DNA from: Fimbriimonas ginsengisoli Gsoil 348
Lineage (GTDB): Bacteria; Armatimonadota; Fimbriimonadia; Fimbriimonadales; Fimbriimonadaceae
Assembly: GCF_000724625.1 (NCBI RefSeq)
Contig: NZ_CP007139.1
Location: 1,488,001-1,552,000, forward strand
Reading direction: 5' to 3'
DNA length: 64,000 nt
The position numbers and the translations under genes were made by a program. Positions 1 through 8,897 of this stretch are shown here, in pieces. Position 1 is the stretch's first letter; every line of letters starts with the position of its first letter. The notes under the pieces were generated by a model. The model was not told the origin of the DNA and searched no databases. It was given only the letters and a program-made list of their open reading frames with translations.

Positions 1-1
1 G

Positions 2-181
2 TTCAACGCCTGCGCCTTGGACGCCACTCCGCCTCGGAGCAATATCCGCTGGTACCACGGACACTGCGTGGGCAAGCTCGACATGGAGCTTGAGCGGGAG
101 CTCTCGACCCATGTCGAGCCGCTTCCCAACCCGTTTCGACGAAAAAAGGTGGAGCCTCCCAGCCTCGGGCTTCCGCTATAA
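2..181 (+). CDS. C-terminal fragment of an unknown protein (cut by window edge)
   Basis: An open frame enters from the left edge and stops at TAA 179-181, giving 59 residues including WYHGHCVGKLDMELERELS. The composition is compatible with a real coding tail and no better frame covers the stretch, but no domain is recognisable. The opposite-strand open frame over the same bases is arginine/serine-rich and looks like a shadow. It lies 110 bp upstream of a response regulator in the same direction, so it could be the end of a partner gene, but this cannot be shown. Confidence 0.35.
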   Translation, partial: FNACALDATPPRSNIRWYHGHCVGKLDMELERELSTHVEPLPNPFRRKKVEPPSLGLPL

Positions 182-291
182 GTTTCACCACTCTAAGATC
201 GCGCGAACGCGATGAAATACACGGAAGTCTAATGGCCCGATGGCGGCCAAGGCCGCGCTTTCCCTGAAATTTTTCCGTTGGTTGTGCAGTC

Positions 292-732
292 ATGAGCAGT
301 TCCGTAGATCGATGGGTCCTAGTGGTCGAGGACAATCCAGACGACGAACACTTGGTTCGCCGCGCGTTCACTTCATCGAGTCGCACGGAGACCCTTCTAG
401 TGGCTCGGAATGGAGAGGAGGCGCTGCAAGTTCTTAGGAAGCGCCATTCACCGGCGCTCGTTCTCCTCGACCTCAAGTTGCCTCGGCTGTCTGGGGTCGA
501 TGTGCTCATGGCGATGAAAGACGACTGTAGACTTCGCACCGTGCCCGTGGTCGTTCTCACTTCCTCAGTCGAGATGACCGACGTAGGCGCTTGCTACGAC
601 CTCGGCTGCAGCGCCTTCGTCCGCAAGCCTATCGATTACGACCAGTTCATGAGCGTCTTTTCTTCAACCCTCGGCTTCTGGCTCGGCACAAACCTAACCC
701 TCTGCACCCCGGCTGCCGTTGCAAGCGATTAG
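292..732 (+). CDS. Single-domain response regulator (CheY/Rcp1-like)
   Basis: A 146-residue protein that is essentially one receiver domain. The acidic pocket is E13-D14, the phosphoacceptor is D60 (in LLDLKLP), the switch threonine is T90 and the conserved lysine K112 (RKP). No output domain follows; only about 20 residues remain after the fold. The VEDNPDDEHLVRRAF start resembles the Rcp1-type receivers that pair with phytochrome-like or hybrid kinases. The partner kinase is not in the window; the incomplete gene upstream is too short to judge. Expected role: a phosphorylated diffusible output or phosphate shuttle in the cytoplasm. Confidence 0.92.
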   Translation: MSSSVDRWVLVVEDNPDDEHLVRRAFTSSSRTETLLVARNGEEALQVLRKRHSPALVLLDLKLPRLSGVDVLMAMKDDCRLRTVPVVVLTSSVEMTDVGACYDLGCSAFVRKPIDYDQFMSVFSSTLGFWLGTNLTLCTPAAVASD

Positions 733-1634
733 GATTGCGTGTGAAGGGACACGGAATATCGTAGATAGTCGCGGAGCGCGACCCGGGCGCTGAACTCAAA
801 GCCAAAATCGCGTTCGATCTTTCCCACGTCGAAGTGGTTAGGAGTCTCGGAGAATCCCCGATCTTCGGCGATCACCGAGCGGTTAGATCCCACCATCGAA
901 ACCGCCTCCAACGCGATCTCCTCCCACGTTGTGTATTCGCGGGCCACCGCAACATACACCTCTCGGTTGGCTTCGGAATGAAGCACCGCCGCATACAGCT
1001 TCGCTAGGTCGGTGGCCGCGATGAACTGCCGTCCGTCGTGTTTGGCGACCACGATCTCCTCGCCTCGAATCACTGCGTCGACGATCTCCCTGAAGCGACG
1101 ATCGCAATTCACCGGCGCGCCTTCGGCCACGGGAACGCCGACCGTGGGACCGGGGCGGATGGTATTGCAGCGCATCTCCGATTGATAGGAAAATGCCGAA
1201 AGAAAAGCCTCCCCCGCCGCTTTCGTGGCTCCGTAGAAGTCGGTGGGCGTCAGGCGTTGCGTCTCGTCCATCGCGGGCCGAAACGGGCGGTGCACCGCCG
1301 TCGACGAGGTGTAAATCAGGTGCGCGACGCCGGCCTCGGCCGCCGATTCGAAAACGTTGGCGGCCGCTCGGGTGTCCTTGAGTTGCAGCTCCGTCGGCTC
1401 CTCGTCCCAACAGATCGCGTTGTGGATGCAGGCGTCATGACCCTTAAGGGCGCTTCGAACCAGCTCGTATTCTTGAAGGTCACCCTCGACGATCGAAACC
1501 CCGCGAGTCTCGAGAAAACTCGGGATCTTTCGGCGATTTCGCGCGAGAATCGTGACCTCGTCGCCCCTACCCACCAGCTCGACGACGATATGCGAGCCGA
1601 TAAACCCCATCCCGCCGGTAACGAAAACCTTCAT
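729..1634 (-). CDS. NAD(P)-dependent epimerase/dehydratase (extended SDR)
   Basis: 301 residues with the Rossmann nucleotide-binding signature GGMGFIG at residues 7-13 and the catalytic YxxxK pair as Y134/K138 (YGATK), the hallmark of extended short-chain dehydrogenases such as UDP-sugar epimerases and dihydroflavonol-reductase-like enzymes. Length is normal for the family. The substrate cannot be read from sequence. It converges on the response regulator, the two stops overlapping by 4 bp, and has no obvious operon partner. Confidence 0.88.
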   Translation of the reverse strand: MKVFVTGGMGFIGSHIVVELVGRGDEVTILARNRRKIPSFLETRGVSIVEGDLQEYELVRSALKGHDACIHNAICWDEEPTELQLKDTRAAANVFESAAEAGVAHLIYTSSTAVHRPFRPAMDETQRLTPTDFYGATKAAGEAFLSAFSYQSEMRCNTIRPGPTVGVPVAEGAPVNCDRRFREIVDAVIRGEEIVVAKHDGRQFIAATDLAKLYAAVLHSEANREVYVAVAREYTTWEEIALEAVSMVGSNRSVIAEDRGFSETPNHFDVGKIERDFGFEFSARVALRDYLRYSVSLHTQS

Positions 1635-1803
1635 GACGTTCGATGATGGCCGCTCGCCAACTTCGACGAAAGGGCGAGCCGCTTCGTCTCCCGATCTTTG
1701 CGACTTCGCGCCTTTGCGTGACCCGCATTCAAATCCAACTCATCGGCAGCTTCGACGAAACCGAGCGACCTAGCCTTCGCGTGACCCGAGTGCATTTCCC
1801 AAC

Positions 1804-2161
1804 TTACCGAGAGTTGTAAGCCACCGCCTCGCGCAGCAACTCTCGCAATGCGGATTCATCGACCGGATCTCCTTCCTTATAGTCGATCGCCCGCGTCGCC
1901 TTCGCTTCCAGCCCGGCGTTAAAGAGGCCGTTCGGGTCGGCAAGGGAAGCCCCCCTTGAAAAAGTTGATCTTCACATGATCCTTGAACGCGCCCGCCGCG
2001 CAGACCATCCCATTCCTCGACCATACCGGCGTGTTCCACTTCCACTCCTCGGTAACGCCCGGGGCTACCTCTTTGATAAGCTCGCGAATCCGGGCGATCC
2101 GCTCGCCACGCCAGTCCGCCAAGGAGGCGATCTCCCTATCGATTTGTTCCGAGGGTGTCAT
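1804..2161 (-). pseudogene. DUF1801 (YdhG-like) protein with a frameshift
   Basis: The N-terminal frame starts at ATG 2161 (MTPSEQIDREIASLADWRGE) and reads through WKWNTPVW and VKINFFKG, a typical DUF1801 sequence. It then runs out of frame at a run of six C (six G on the coding strand) at 1950-1955. Dropping one base restores ASLADPNGLFNAGLEAKA and a normal C-terminus ending LREAVAYNSR at the stop 1804-1806. The corrected protein would be about 118 aa, the usual length. A homopolymer indel is either a real recent mutation or a sequencing error. Function of the family is poorly defined. Confidence 0.75.
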
Positions 2162-2221
2162 GAGAATGACTTTATGATAACCTGACCCCGCCGGTCCGAA
2201 ACCGGCGGTAACCTGCGCCCA

Positions 2222-2968
2222 ATGCGTACCTTGCCGATCATTTTTGCCCTCGCCGTATCTGCGAACGCGCTTGCCGGATCTCCCACTCGGCAGGAACCGA
2301 ATCCCGCGGTCGTTCCCGTTCCCCAACCGGGTATGGAGAGGCGGCACCAAGAGAAGGTCGCCCTGATCTCGCGCGAGAAATTCGACCTGCTGATGATCGG
2401 GGATTCCATCACTCAGAACTTTGAGAAGCCCGAGTTTCAGCCCGTATGGCAGCAGTTCTTCGCGCCCCGGCATGCGATTAACCTGGGCTACAGCGGAGGG
2501 CGAACGGAGAACACCCTTTGGAACCTTAAAAATGGCGAGCTCACCGGTCAATCGCCGAAGGTCGTGACGCTGATGATCGGCACAAACAACGCCGACGAGC
2601 GGAACTACCGCACGCACCACACCGCCGAGCAGATCGCGGGCGGAATCGAGGCGATCGTTGCCCTGCTTCGCAAAGAGCTGCCCGATACCAAGATCCTCCT
2701 GCTCGCCTGCTTCCCCTACGGCGAGCAGCCGGCCGGCAACCACCGCGGCATGGAGCTGATCCGCACGGGGATGTTGATCAAGCCATTAGCGGACAACCGA
2801 CACGTCTTCTTCTGCAACGTAAACAACGCGTTCCTGAACCCTGACGGGTCGATGAACAAGGATCTCGTTCCCGATTACCTCCACCCAAACCCCGCCGGCG
2901 CTCTCCTCTGGGCCAAGGCGATGGAGACGACCCTAAGCCGCTTGATGGGAGATAAGCCGCGGGGTTAG
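2222..2968 (+). CDS. Exported SGNH/GDSL-type esterase or acetylhydrolase
   Basis: 248 residues with an N-terminal signal peptide (MRTLPIIFALAVSANALAG). SGNH block I is GDSIT with nucleophile S62, a block II glycine sits in GYSGGRTEN, block III is GTNN, and block V is DYLHP with D218/H221. This set matches the platelet-activating-factor acetylhydrolase-like branch of SGNH hydrolases. It probably deacylates a carbohydrate or lipid ester in the periplasm; the substrate is unknown. It is divergent from the DUF1801 gene with about 60 bp between starts. Confidence 0.88.
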   Translation: MRTLPIIFALAVSANALAGSPTRQEPNPAVVPVPQPGMERRHQEKVALISREKFDLLMIGDSITQNFEKPEFQPVWQQFFAPRHAINLGYSGGRTENTLWNLKNGELTGQSPKVVTLMIGTNNADERNYRTHHTAEQIAGGIEAIVALLRKELPDTKILLLACFPYGEQPAGNHRGMELIRTGMLIKPLADNRHVFFCNVNNAFLNPDGSMNKDLVPDYLHPNPAGALLWAKAMETTLSRLMGDKPRG

Positions 2969-3972
2969 CGTTTGAGCTCGACTAATGGGATCGAGATGAG
3001 CTGCCCCGACGGTGCGCCGTTGCAGGCAACGTAGAGGCGGTCCCCGTGGACGGTCAGCGAGTTGCCGCTAAGGCCGGGCGGCAAGTCCACCAGCTTCGTC
3101 CGCTCGCCGACCTTTTCACCGTAGGGCGTCCGGAAGATCGCCCAGTCGTTGTGAGAACCGGCGGCGAGCCACAGGAGCTCTTTATCCCGTTCGATCACGT
3201 CAACCGGCACGAGTCCGTCAACGGGCAACACCGGCTCCGCCTTGCCGTCGTGCAAGAGATAAGACCGGCCCGGAAGCAGAATGAACGCCGAGGAGCCAAC
3301 CACCCTGGTGTTCCAAACCGCGTTGATCCCGGGCAGCAGCTTTAGGGGCTTCCACGTCGCGCCGTCGAACCGGTAGCAGTCCACGGCCTTGTTCGCCTCC
3401 GGTGCCCCCGCCCCCCATTGCTCCACCCAAAACGCATACAACGCGTCCGGGAGCGGGACCACACTGAGAACCTCACCGAAAGAGTCTTTGCCCGCCGCGC
3501 CGAACTCCTTTTTCCAGATGCTCCCATCCGTGCTGGAGAGGACCGCGCCCGAAGTGTCCGAAACCCCCGCGTACAGGCGGCCCCGCCATTGGGCGAAATC
3601 GAAAACATGAACCGCTTTCGGCAGGTTCCGATACTTGGTCCAGGTCTGCCCCTGGTCCTGGGAGAGATACCAATTCCCCCAGTCCCAATTCTCCATCGCG
3701 TCGATCCCCGGAACGATGATCGACTTGCCGAACTTCCGGATCATCCGAATTCCCTGGTCCTGAACGCTGAACACCTTCTGAGCCGCCGGCGCCTTATCCC
3801 GCCACACGTAAATGTCACCGCCGTCGCTCACGGTAGGCGGCGGCGAATCGAGGAAGATCAGCCGGTCCTCCAGCGCAAACACACGCGTGCAGCACCCGAA
3901 AGCCGGCTTCCCCGTAAAATCCACCCGCCAATTCGCCTGCAGCAGAACCGCCGCCAAAAGCGCACCCAGCAC
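2965..3972 (-). CDS. Exported beta-propeller-like protein with Asp-box-type motif
   Basis: 335 residues beginning at a GTG with a hydrophobic leader (LGALLAAVLLQA). The body has WYLSQDQGQTW, an Asp-box-like S-x-D-x-G-x-T-W motif seen in sialidase/BNR propellers, and repeated short blades of the form RLYAG and LSSTDGSIW. No catalytic sialidase arginine triad can be recognised, so an enzymatic role is not claimed. It converges on the SGNH hydrolase, overlapping by 4 bp at the stops. Likely periplasmic or surface-exposed. Confidence 0.7.
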   Translation of the reverse strand: MLGALLAAVLLQANWRVDFTGKPAFGCCTRVFALEDRLIFLDSPPPTVSDGGDIYVWRDKAPAAQKVFSVQDQGIRMIRKFGKSIIVPGIDAMENWDWGNWYLSQDQGQTWTKYRNLPKAVHVFDFAQWRGRLYAGVSDTSGAVLSSTDGSIWKKEFGAAGKDSFGEVLSVVPLPDALYAFWVEQWGAGAPEANKAVDCYRFDGATWKPLKLLPGINAVWNTRVVGSSAFILLPGRSYLLHDGKAEPVLPVDGLVPVDVIERDKELLWLAAGSHNDWAIFRTPYGEKVGERTKLVDLPPGLSGNSLTVHGDRLYVACNGAPSGQLISIPLVELKR

Positions 3973-4063
3973 AAAGGCAGGTTACTGTAACTCCAAGGCC
4001 GATGCCCACCACCTGTCTGCCCCCGGCGTTAACCGCCTTTCCCACGTCTAGCACGGTGGAGAC

Positions 4064-4458
4064 TTGATCCAGCTCCGAAATTTCGAATCGTTGCCCCTGC
4101 CGCCCGCAGTCCGGGACATCTTACTGACGAAGCTGCCCAAAAGCGAACTCGACCCTTGGGCCATCGAGGCAATTGTCGTCGAAGTCGCTCGCGAGCACAT
4201 CGTTTCTTGCCGCAAGGCAGCGACCCGACTCGGATACAAAGGCTACGAATCCGCCAAGCCTTTTTCGAGCGCCACGGACTGACGAGTGAATACATGCTCG
4301 ATATGGTCGAAGAGGACTTCACCACCCTAGAAACCCCACGGGCCAAGACCGAGTGCTCGTTGTCTCCGACACAACCCTGCTTAACTACCTCATCCTCATC
4401 GGCGCCCAGGATGTCTTGCCGGTGTTGTTTGGCTCCGTCCCGGTGCCGATGCGAGTAG
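4064..4458 (+). pseudogene. Decayed UPF0175-like antitoxin
   Basis: Starts at TTG 4064 behind GGTGGA. The first frame gives LPPAVRDILLTKLPKSELDP and then a helix AIVVEVAREHIVSCRKAATR; it hits a stop at 4280-4282. A missing T in the T-run at 4261-4265 separates it from the next frame, which continues FFERHGLTSEYMLDMVEEDF and reads to 4458. Joined, the order matches UPF0175-type antitoxins (short HTH-like domain followed by a hydrophobic toxin-binding tail). It lies directly before a truncated PIN-toxin start. Family assignment is by eye. Confidence 0.55.
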
Positions 4459-4470
4459 CGCTTCGTGAGA
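4353..4470 (+). pseudogene. Truncated PIN-like (DUF3368-type) toxin N-terminus
   Basis: From GTG 4353 the frame reads VLVVSDTTLLNYLILIGAQD followed by VLPVLFGSVPVP, which is the conserved opening of DUF3368/PIN-like toxins: first catalytic Asp in SDT, then the LNYL-LIG helix. After about 38 residues the similarity ends and the remaining reading frame looks random, so the other acidic residues of the PIN active site are absent. Together with the preceding antitoxin-like frame this is the residue of a toxin-antitoxin pair, probably non-functional. The large TIR-STAND gene begins about 200 bp further on. Confidence 0.6.
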
Positions 4471-4682
4471 AAGGAGCTTGCAGACACTTAGGTAGTTGGT
4501 TTATGCGATATCCATCACGCACTTAAGCTTTTGGATTACATGTTTCGGTCGACACCTGACGATGGAGTCCTTGCATACGCATAGCTCAATAAGGATTGTG
4601 GTCGTTCTGAAGGAGAAGTAGGCACCATTGACCCGTGGAATTGTCAGTGTTGATGGCATAAATATGCTATCACTGTTCTGTC

Positions 4683-7643
4683 ATGTCGTCACCGAACGAT
4701 CCCCTCATCTTTATCTGCTATTCCCAACATGGAAAGGGGCCGGATTGGAAAAGTAGAGTGCTCGAAGCCTTCCGGACTTTCGAAGCGAACGACCTTATTT
4801 GCTTGTGGCACGACAATTTGACCCCGGTGGCGATCAATTGGGACAAGCACATCATTGAACAACTGGTGAAGGCGAAGATCGCCATCGTCCTGCTCACTCC
4901 GGAAGCACTTCGGTCGGATTACATCGTCAAGAAAGAGCTTCCGATGCTAAAGGAAATGTACGACGCGGAACGGATTCAGATTATCCCGCTGCCCTGCGAA
5001 CCGTGCGACTTAGGCACTCATTCCTGGTTGAACGGTTGCCAGGCACCGAACAGCCTGAAGCCACTCGACGGAGATGAGGAAGAAAAGAAGCGCTCACTTC
5101 AAGAACTGGTAGTACGGGTCACTCAGCGGTTGACCGAAATCGCCTTAGAGCAAGGCGGGATTTCCGATCGACATACACCCCTTGATCCGAAATGGGTGAG
5201 CTTAGACAAATTGCGACTCGACGGTGATCGCAAGCGAGATGTGGGTCGACTCATCGGCCGTGACCAAGAAATCGCCCTGCTGAATCTAGCATTTGCCCGT
5301 TCCGATGTAAAGACGCAAGTGTTGGTGGCACCAGGCGGAGCGGGAAAGACGATGCTCACGCGTTACTGGCTTGAGACGCTTCAGGCGAAGAATTGGAAAG
5401 GGGTTGAACGCGTTTACGCATGGAGCTTCTATAGCCAAGGTACGAGAGAAGAGCTTCAAGCTTCGGAGCAGCCTTTCTTCGAAGACGCGGTGAAGTTCTT
5501 CGAGGTAGAGAACGATGCGACTCTCTCTCCCACGGATCGGGGGCGCAGGCTAGCTCAAGCGATCGCCGAGAAACCCACATTGCTGATTTTGGACGGTATC
5601 GAACCTCTCCAGGTACCAAAGGGTGAGGCAAAAGAGGGACGGTTGCGGGCATCCGGGATCCGGAGCATGCTCAGCCATCTGGGCAACTTTAGTAGCAAGG
5701 ATAAATGGTCTGGCTTGTGTCTCATTTCGACGCGGGAAGAGATCGTCGATCTCCAGGCGACCCAAAGGGGAAGGGCCGATATGTGGGGAGAGGTCCTTTC
5801 GGTCGAGCTCCCACCTCTTAGCGATGAGGCGGGCGCCGAACTGCTTCACAGCGTCGGTGTGAATCGCCTTGGGGTTCGACCGATCAATTGCGATCACGAA
5901 AAGCTGCGGGACATGACCCGCCGAGTCAACGGCCACGCCCTTACGCTGTTCCTCTACGGACAGTATTTGCGCCGAGTTAATCAGGGCGATATTAGTGGGG
6001 CATCGCTCATCCAATTCTCGGAAGAAGACACAGACAACAAGAGGAACGGTACTTCGTTTCGACTATTTCAGACTCTGGAAGCGTGGTTTGCCGGAAGTGG
6101 TGAGGGAACCGAATTTCGCCAACTTGCCATCCTACGCATGATGGGACTTTTCGATCGTCCCGTTTTAATGAGCTGCCTCGAGCACTTAATGCAGGCACCT
6201 CCGATCGAAGGGCTGACCGAGCCGATGTTCGTACGACACAAGGGGGTTGCCCATGACGAGGTAAAGGTACAGCCGATCGAACGGGCGAAGTTTAATCTGG
6301 CCCTGCATCACCTCATCGACTTTGGCCTCGTGTTCTACGCAAACGCGGATGACGAGATAACCACCTTGGACTGCCATCCGCTGGTCCGGGAGTATTTCGC
6401 GGAGCGGCTTAGGACGGATGATCTGGAGGCATGGAAGCAAGCCAATTTGCGGCTGGGTCACTATTACGAGGATCTGGTCGATGAACCTTATCCCAAGGAC
6501 CATGCGAAGCTAGACCTGATTTTTCAGGCGCTTGTTTTCTATGCAAGGGCCGGGATGCCCAAGAAGAGCTATCGAACGTTCAAGCTTCGTATCCTTGCCG
6601 ACGACTATTACGCCACAAAGGGACTGGGAATGCAAGCCGAAGTTTGGGTGGCCTGCAAGACGATCTTACGGCACAACGAAGAACAGATCGATCTCGTGGG
6701 TAAGGCGGATATTCTTCAGCAATTAGGTTATACGGAGCGCTCATTGGGAATGCTTTCGGATGCAATTAAGTCCTTTAATGCATGCTTAGAGATTCGTGAG
6801 GCGAACTATACAGGGTCGAAAGGGGAGGCAAACCTCATTTCGATCGTCGCCGGATTGCTAGGAGTTACGCAGCTCTATTCGGGGGATCTCAGAGGTGGGC
6901 TTTTGAACACGACAAAGGCTGTGAAATTTTCCCAGGGCGCGGAAGACACGCCGAAATACATGTATTCGCTGTCGAGTAAGGGCAAGGTGGAGCATTACCT
7001 CGGCCAGTTCGGCTTAGCGTGCGAAAACCTCCAGAAGGCCTATGAGATGAGTAAAGCTCCGCAGAACCAGCGTGAGCCTTCGAATTGCTCTAACGCTTGT
7101 TTCCGTTGGGGCGAATTGCTTCTTTGGAAGAAAGCGTATGCCGAAGCCCTGGAAGTTGCGGATGATGGTCTGGCGTTTGTCGAGCGAACCGGACTCGGTC
7201 CGATGTTCAAGGCGCTCCTGCAAGTCAACCGAGCTTACGCAATGATGGCCGGGGCCTACCGAAAAGAAGTCGACGCGATCGTGAAAGAACTCCTCGATAC
7301 AGCGCTTCAGAATTTCCGTCGCGGAGGGCTGGATAACGAGACGATCAGGGGTCACCTTGCCTTGGCCCATTACTACGACTGGAGTGGGAATCCGGTCGAG
7401 GCACGTTTCGATCTCGATGAAGCGTGGAGCATGGCGGAACTTGGGCAAATGAGACTGCACATGGCGGATGTCCTACTTCTTCGCGCCCGCCTCTTTGCCG
7501 ATCAACCGGAGCGTCCGTGGGGCGATCCGGAAATGCATTTATTCGATGCCCGCAAACTCATCCTGGAATGCGGCTACCGGCGTCGAGAGGCAGAGTGGAA
7601 TGAATTAGCGGAGCGGCTTAGGGTGCAGGAAACCTGCATTTAA
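4683..7643 (+). CDS. TIR-STAND NTPase with TPR region, probable anti-phage/cell-suicide sensor
   Basis: 986 residues. Residues about 7-150 form a TIR-type domain (FICYSQHGKG, LWHDN, IAIVLLTPEAL) with a glutamate E85 in SDYIVKKEL at the place of the NADase catalytic Glu. A STAND ATPase follows: Walker A PGGAGKT 217-223, VYAWSFYSQGTREE near 244-257, Walker B LLILDG 300-305, and a CLISTREE sensor segment near 346-353. The C-terminal ~350 residues are helical repeats of TPR character. Architecture is that of bacterial NLR-like defence proteins: ligand sensed by repeats, oligomerisation by ATPase, NAD depletion by TIR. Base composition is visibly less GC-rich than its neighbours, and it sits beside toxin-antitoxin debris and a tRNA, suggesting acquisition. 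Confidence 0.85.
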   Translation: MSSPNDPLIFICYSQHGKGPDWKSRVLEAFRTFEANDLICLWHDNLTPVAINWDKHIIEQLVKAKIAIVLLTPEALRSDYIVKKELPMLKEMYDAERIQIIPLPCEPCDLGTHSWLNGCQAPNSLKPLDGDEEEKKRSLQELVVRVTQRLTEIALEQGGISDRHTPLDPKWVSLDKLRLDGDRKRDVGRLIGRDQEIALLNLAFARSDVKTQVLVAPGGAGKTMLTRYWLETLQAKNWKGVERVYAWSFYSQGTREELQASEQPFFEDAVKFFEVENDATLSPTDRGRRLAQAIAEKPTLLILDGIEPLQVPKGEAKEGRLRASGIRSMLSHLGNFSSKDKWSGLCLISTREEIVDLQATQRGRADMWGEVLSVELPPLSDEAGAELLHSVGVNRLGVRPINCDHEKLRDMTRRVNGHALTLFLYGQYLRRVNQGDISGASLIQFSEEDTDNKRNGTSFRLFQTLEAWFAGSGEGTEFRQLAILRMMGLFDRPVLMSCLEHLMQAPPIEGLTEPMFVRHKGVAHDEVKVQPIERAKFNLALHHLIDFGLVFYANADDEITTLDCHPLVREYFAERLRTDDLEAWKQANLRLGHYYEDLVDEPYPKDHAKLDLIFQALVFYARAGMPKKSYRTFKLRILADDYYATKGLGMQAEVWVACKTILRHNEEQIDLVGKADILQQLGYTERSLGMLSDAIKSFNACLEIREANYTGSKGEANLISIVAGLLGVTQLYSGDLRGGLLNTTKAVKFSQGAEDTPKYMYSLSSKGKVEHYLGQFGLACENLQKAYEMSKAPQNQREPSNCSNACFRWGELLLWKKAYAEALEVADDGLAFVERTGLGPMFKALLQVNRAYAMMAGAYRKEVDAIVKELLDTALQNFRRGGLDNETIRGHLALAHYYDWSGNPVEARFDLDEAWSMAELGQMRLHMADVLLLRARLFADQPERPWGDPEMHLFDARKLILECGYRRREAEWNELAERLRVQETCI

Positions 7644-7767
7644 GCTTAGCTAAAGCCCCGGCGAGGCCAAAAGAAGACTGTTGGTGACTCTATGTCCCGG
7701 GCCTTTCGACACTCTATAGAGCATCGCACCAAGCTTGGTTTTCCCCGAGGAACCTAGAAAAAGAGTT

Positions 7768-7843
7768 TGGTGGAGAATAGGGGACTCGAACCCCTGACCC
7801 CCTCCATGCCATGGAGGTGCTCTCCCAACTGAGCTAATTCCCC
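7768..7843 (-). tRNA. tRNA-Ala (anticodon GGC)
   Basis: Read on the minus strand it begins GGGGAATTAGCTCAGTTGGG. The acceptor stem contains the G3:U70 pair that is the alanine identity element. The anticodon loop is ATGGCAT with anticodon GGC, the T-loop is GTTCGAGTC, and the CCA end is encoded (7768-7770). Confidence 0.95.
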
Positions 7844-7935
7844 AATATTCAGGCGGGCGGCGCGGAAGTACTCCGCTCAAGGCAACCCAGCCGACTCCCC
7901 GCTTTCGCGGAAAGTTGAGTGTACCCGCCTGACGG

Positions 7936-8844
7936 ATGAGCGTCAAGGGACCCAAGACCGCAACCCGTCGGCTACAAGCCGAGTTGGCAATGAGAACCAT
8001 GGCAGCGACCTTCGATGAAACTGCGCTTCCGCCCTCTCAGGCGGATACGGTCGAGCTTCCGGGCCGCGCCGTCACGTTTTGCGATCGGCGGCATGCGCGG
8101 GGTTTTTGGATGCCGACCCACACCCATGAGGAAGCACACGCCGCTTTCGTATTGGAGGGGCGTATCCAAACCTTCACCCGCCAATCCACCACAACGTCGG
8201 ACCCGGCCACATTGCTGTTCGTCCCCCGAGGCGAGACGCACGCCACCCAATACCACGACCCGGTTCGGGCGCTCTACATCACTTTCCACGCTCCCTGGTG
8301 GGAGCGCTTCGGCCCCGCCGGCGGAGCCCTCCACGAGCCGCGAGAATACGAAGACGGGCCGCCACTCGCCTTGGCGAAACGCCTACATAAAGAGTTCCAG
8401 TCGCGCGACAACCTGACCCCGTTCATGCTCGAGGGGCTCACCTTGGAGCTTCTCGTGGCGATGTCCCGGTCCCGCCCGGTGACCGAAGAAGCGCGAGCTC
8501 CGAGATGGCTCCAAAACGCCCGCGACCACCTCCACTCCCATCCGAACGAGCCGCTTTCGATCGAGGCGCTTGCCACCGAAGTCGGCGTCCATCCGGGCCA
8601 CCTTATGCGGAGTTTCCGCCGTCACTTCCATTGCACGATGGGGGAATACGTACGACGACTCCGGGTGCGGCAAGCCCGGCAGATGCTAACCACCGGCGAC
8701 TCGACCTTAGCCGAGATCGCGGTCGAGCTCGGGTTCTGCGACCAGAGCAGCTTCTGCAAGACATTCAAGCGGATGACCGGCTTGACGCCAACCGAAATGC
8801 GAAATGCCGAGAATGTGAGCCACACCCAAACGATGTTCCCCTGA
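7936..8844 (+). CDS. AraC-family transcriptional regulator
   Basis: 302 residues. The N-terminal half has a cupin-like ligand domain (MPTHTHEEAHAAFVLEG, then LFVPRGETHATQYHD). The C-terminal ~100 residues hold the double helix-turn-helix: LSIEALATEVGVHPGHLMRS for the first and LAEIAVELGFCDQSSFCKTF for the second, then KRMTGLTPTEMR. This is the canonical AraC/XylS DNA-binding unit. The start is uncertain: ATG 7936 has no clear ribosome site and ATG 7990 is an alternative that leaves the cupin intact. Target genes are unknown; the next two genes run in the same direction. Confidence 0.88.
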   Translation: MSVKGPKTATRRLQAELAMRTMAATFDETALPPSQADTVELPGRAVTFCDRRHARGFWMPTHTHEEAHAAFVLEGRIQTFTRQSTTTSDPATLLFVPRGETHATQYHDPVRALYITFHAPWWERFGPAGGALHEPREYEDGPPLALAKRLHKEFQSRDNLTPFMLEGLTLELLVAMSRSRPVTEEARAPRWLQNARDHLHSHPNEPLSIEALATEVGVHPGHLMRSFRRHFHCTMGEYVRRLRVRQARQMLTTGDSTLAEIAVELGFCDQSSFCKTFKRMTGLTPTEMRNAENVSHTQTMFP

Positions 8845-8897
8845 TACAAGACCGCCGGCAGGATCGATCCTAAGCTAAAGAACCTACCGGCGACACC

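Noticed and set aside
3-560. 185-codon minus-strand open frame at the left edge
   Set aside because: Arg/Ser-rich, antisense to the clear response regulator and to the incoming plus-strand frame.
1919-2743. 274-codon minus-strand frame covering DUF1801 and the SGNH gene
   Set aside because: Only its last ~80 codons are a real DUF1801 frame; the rest is antisense to the signal-peptide-bearing hydrolase.
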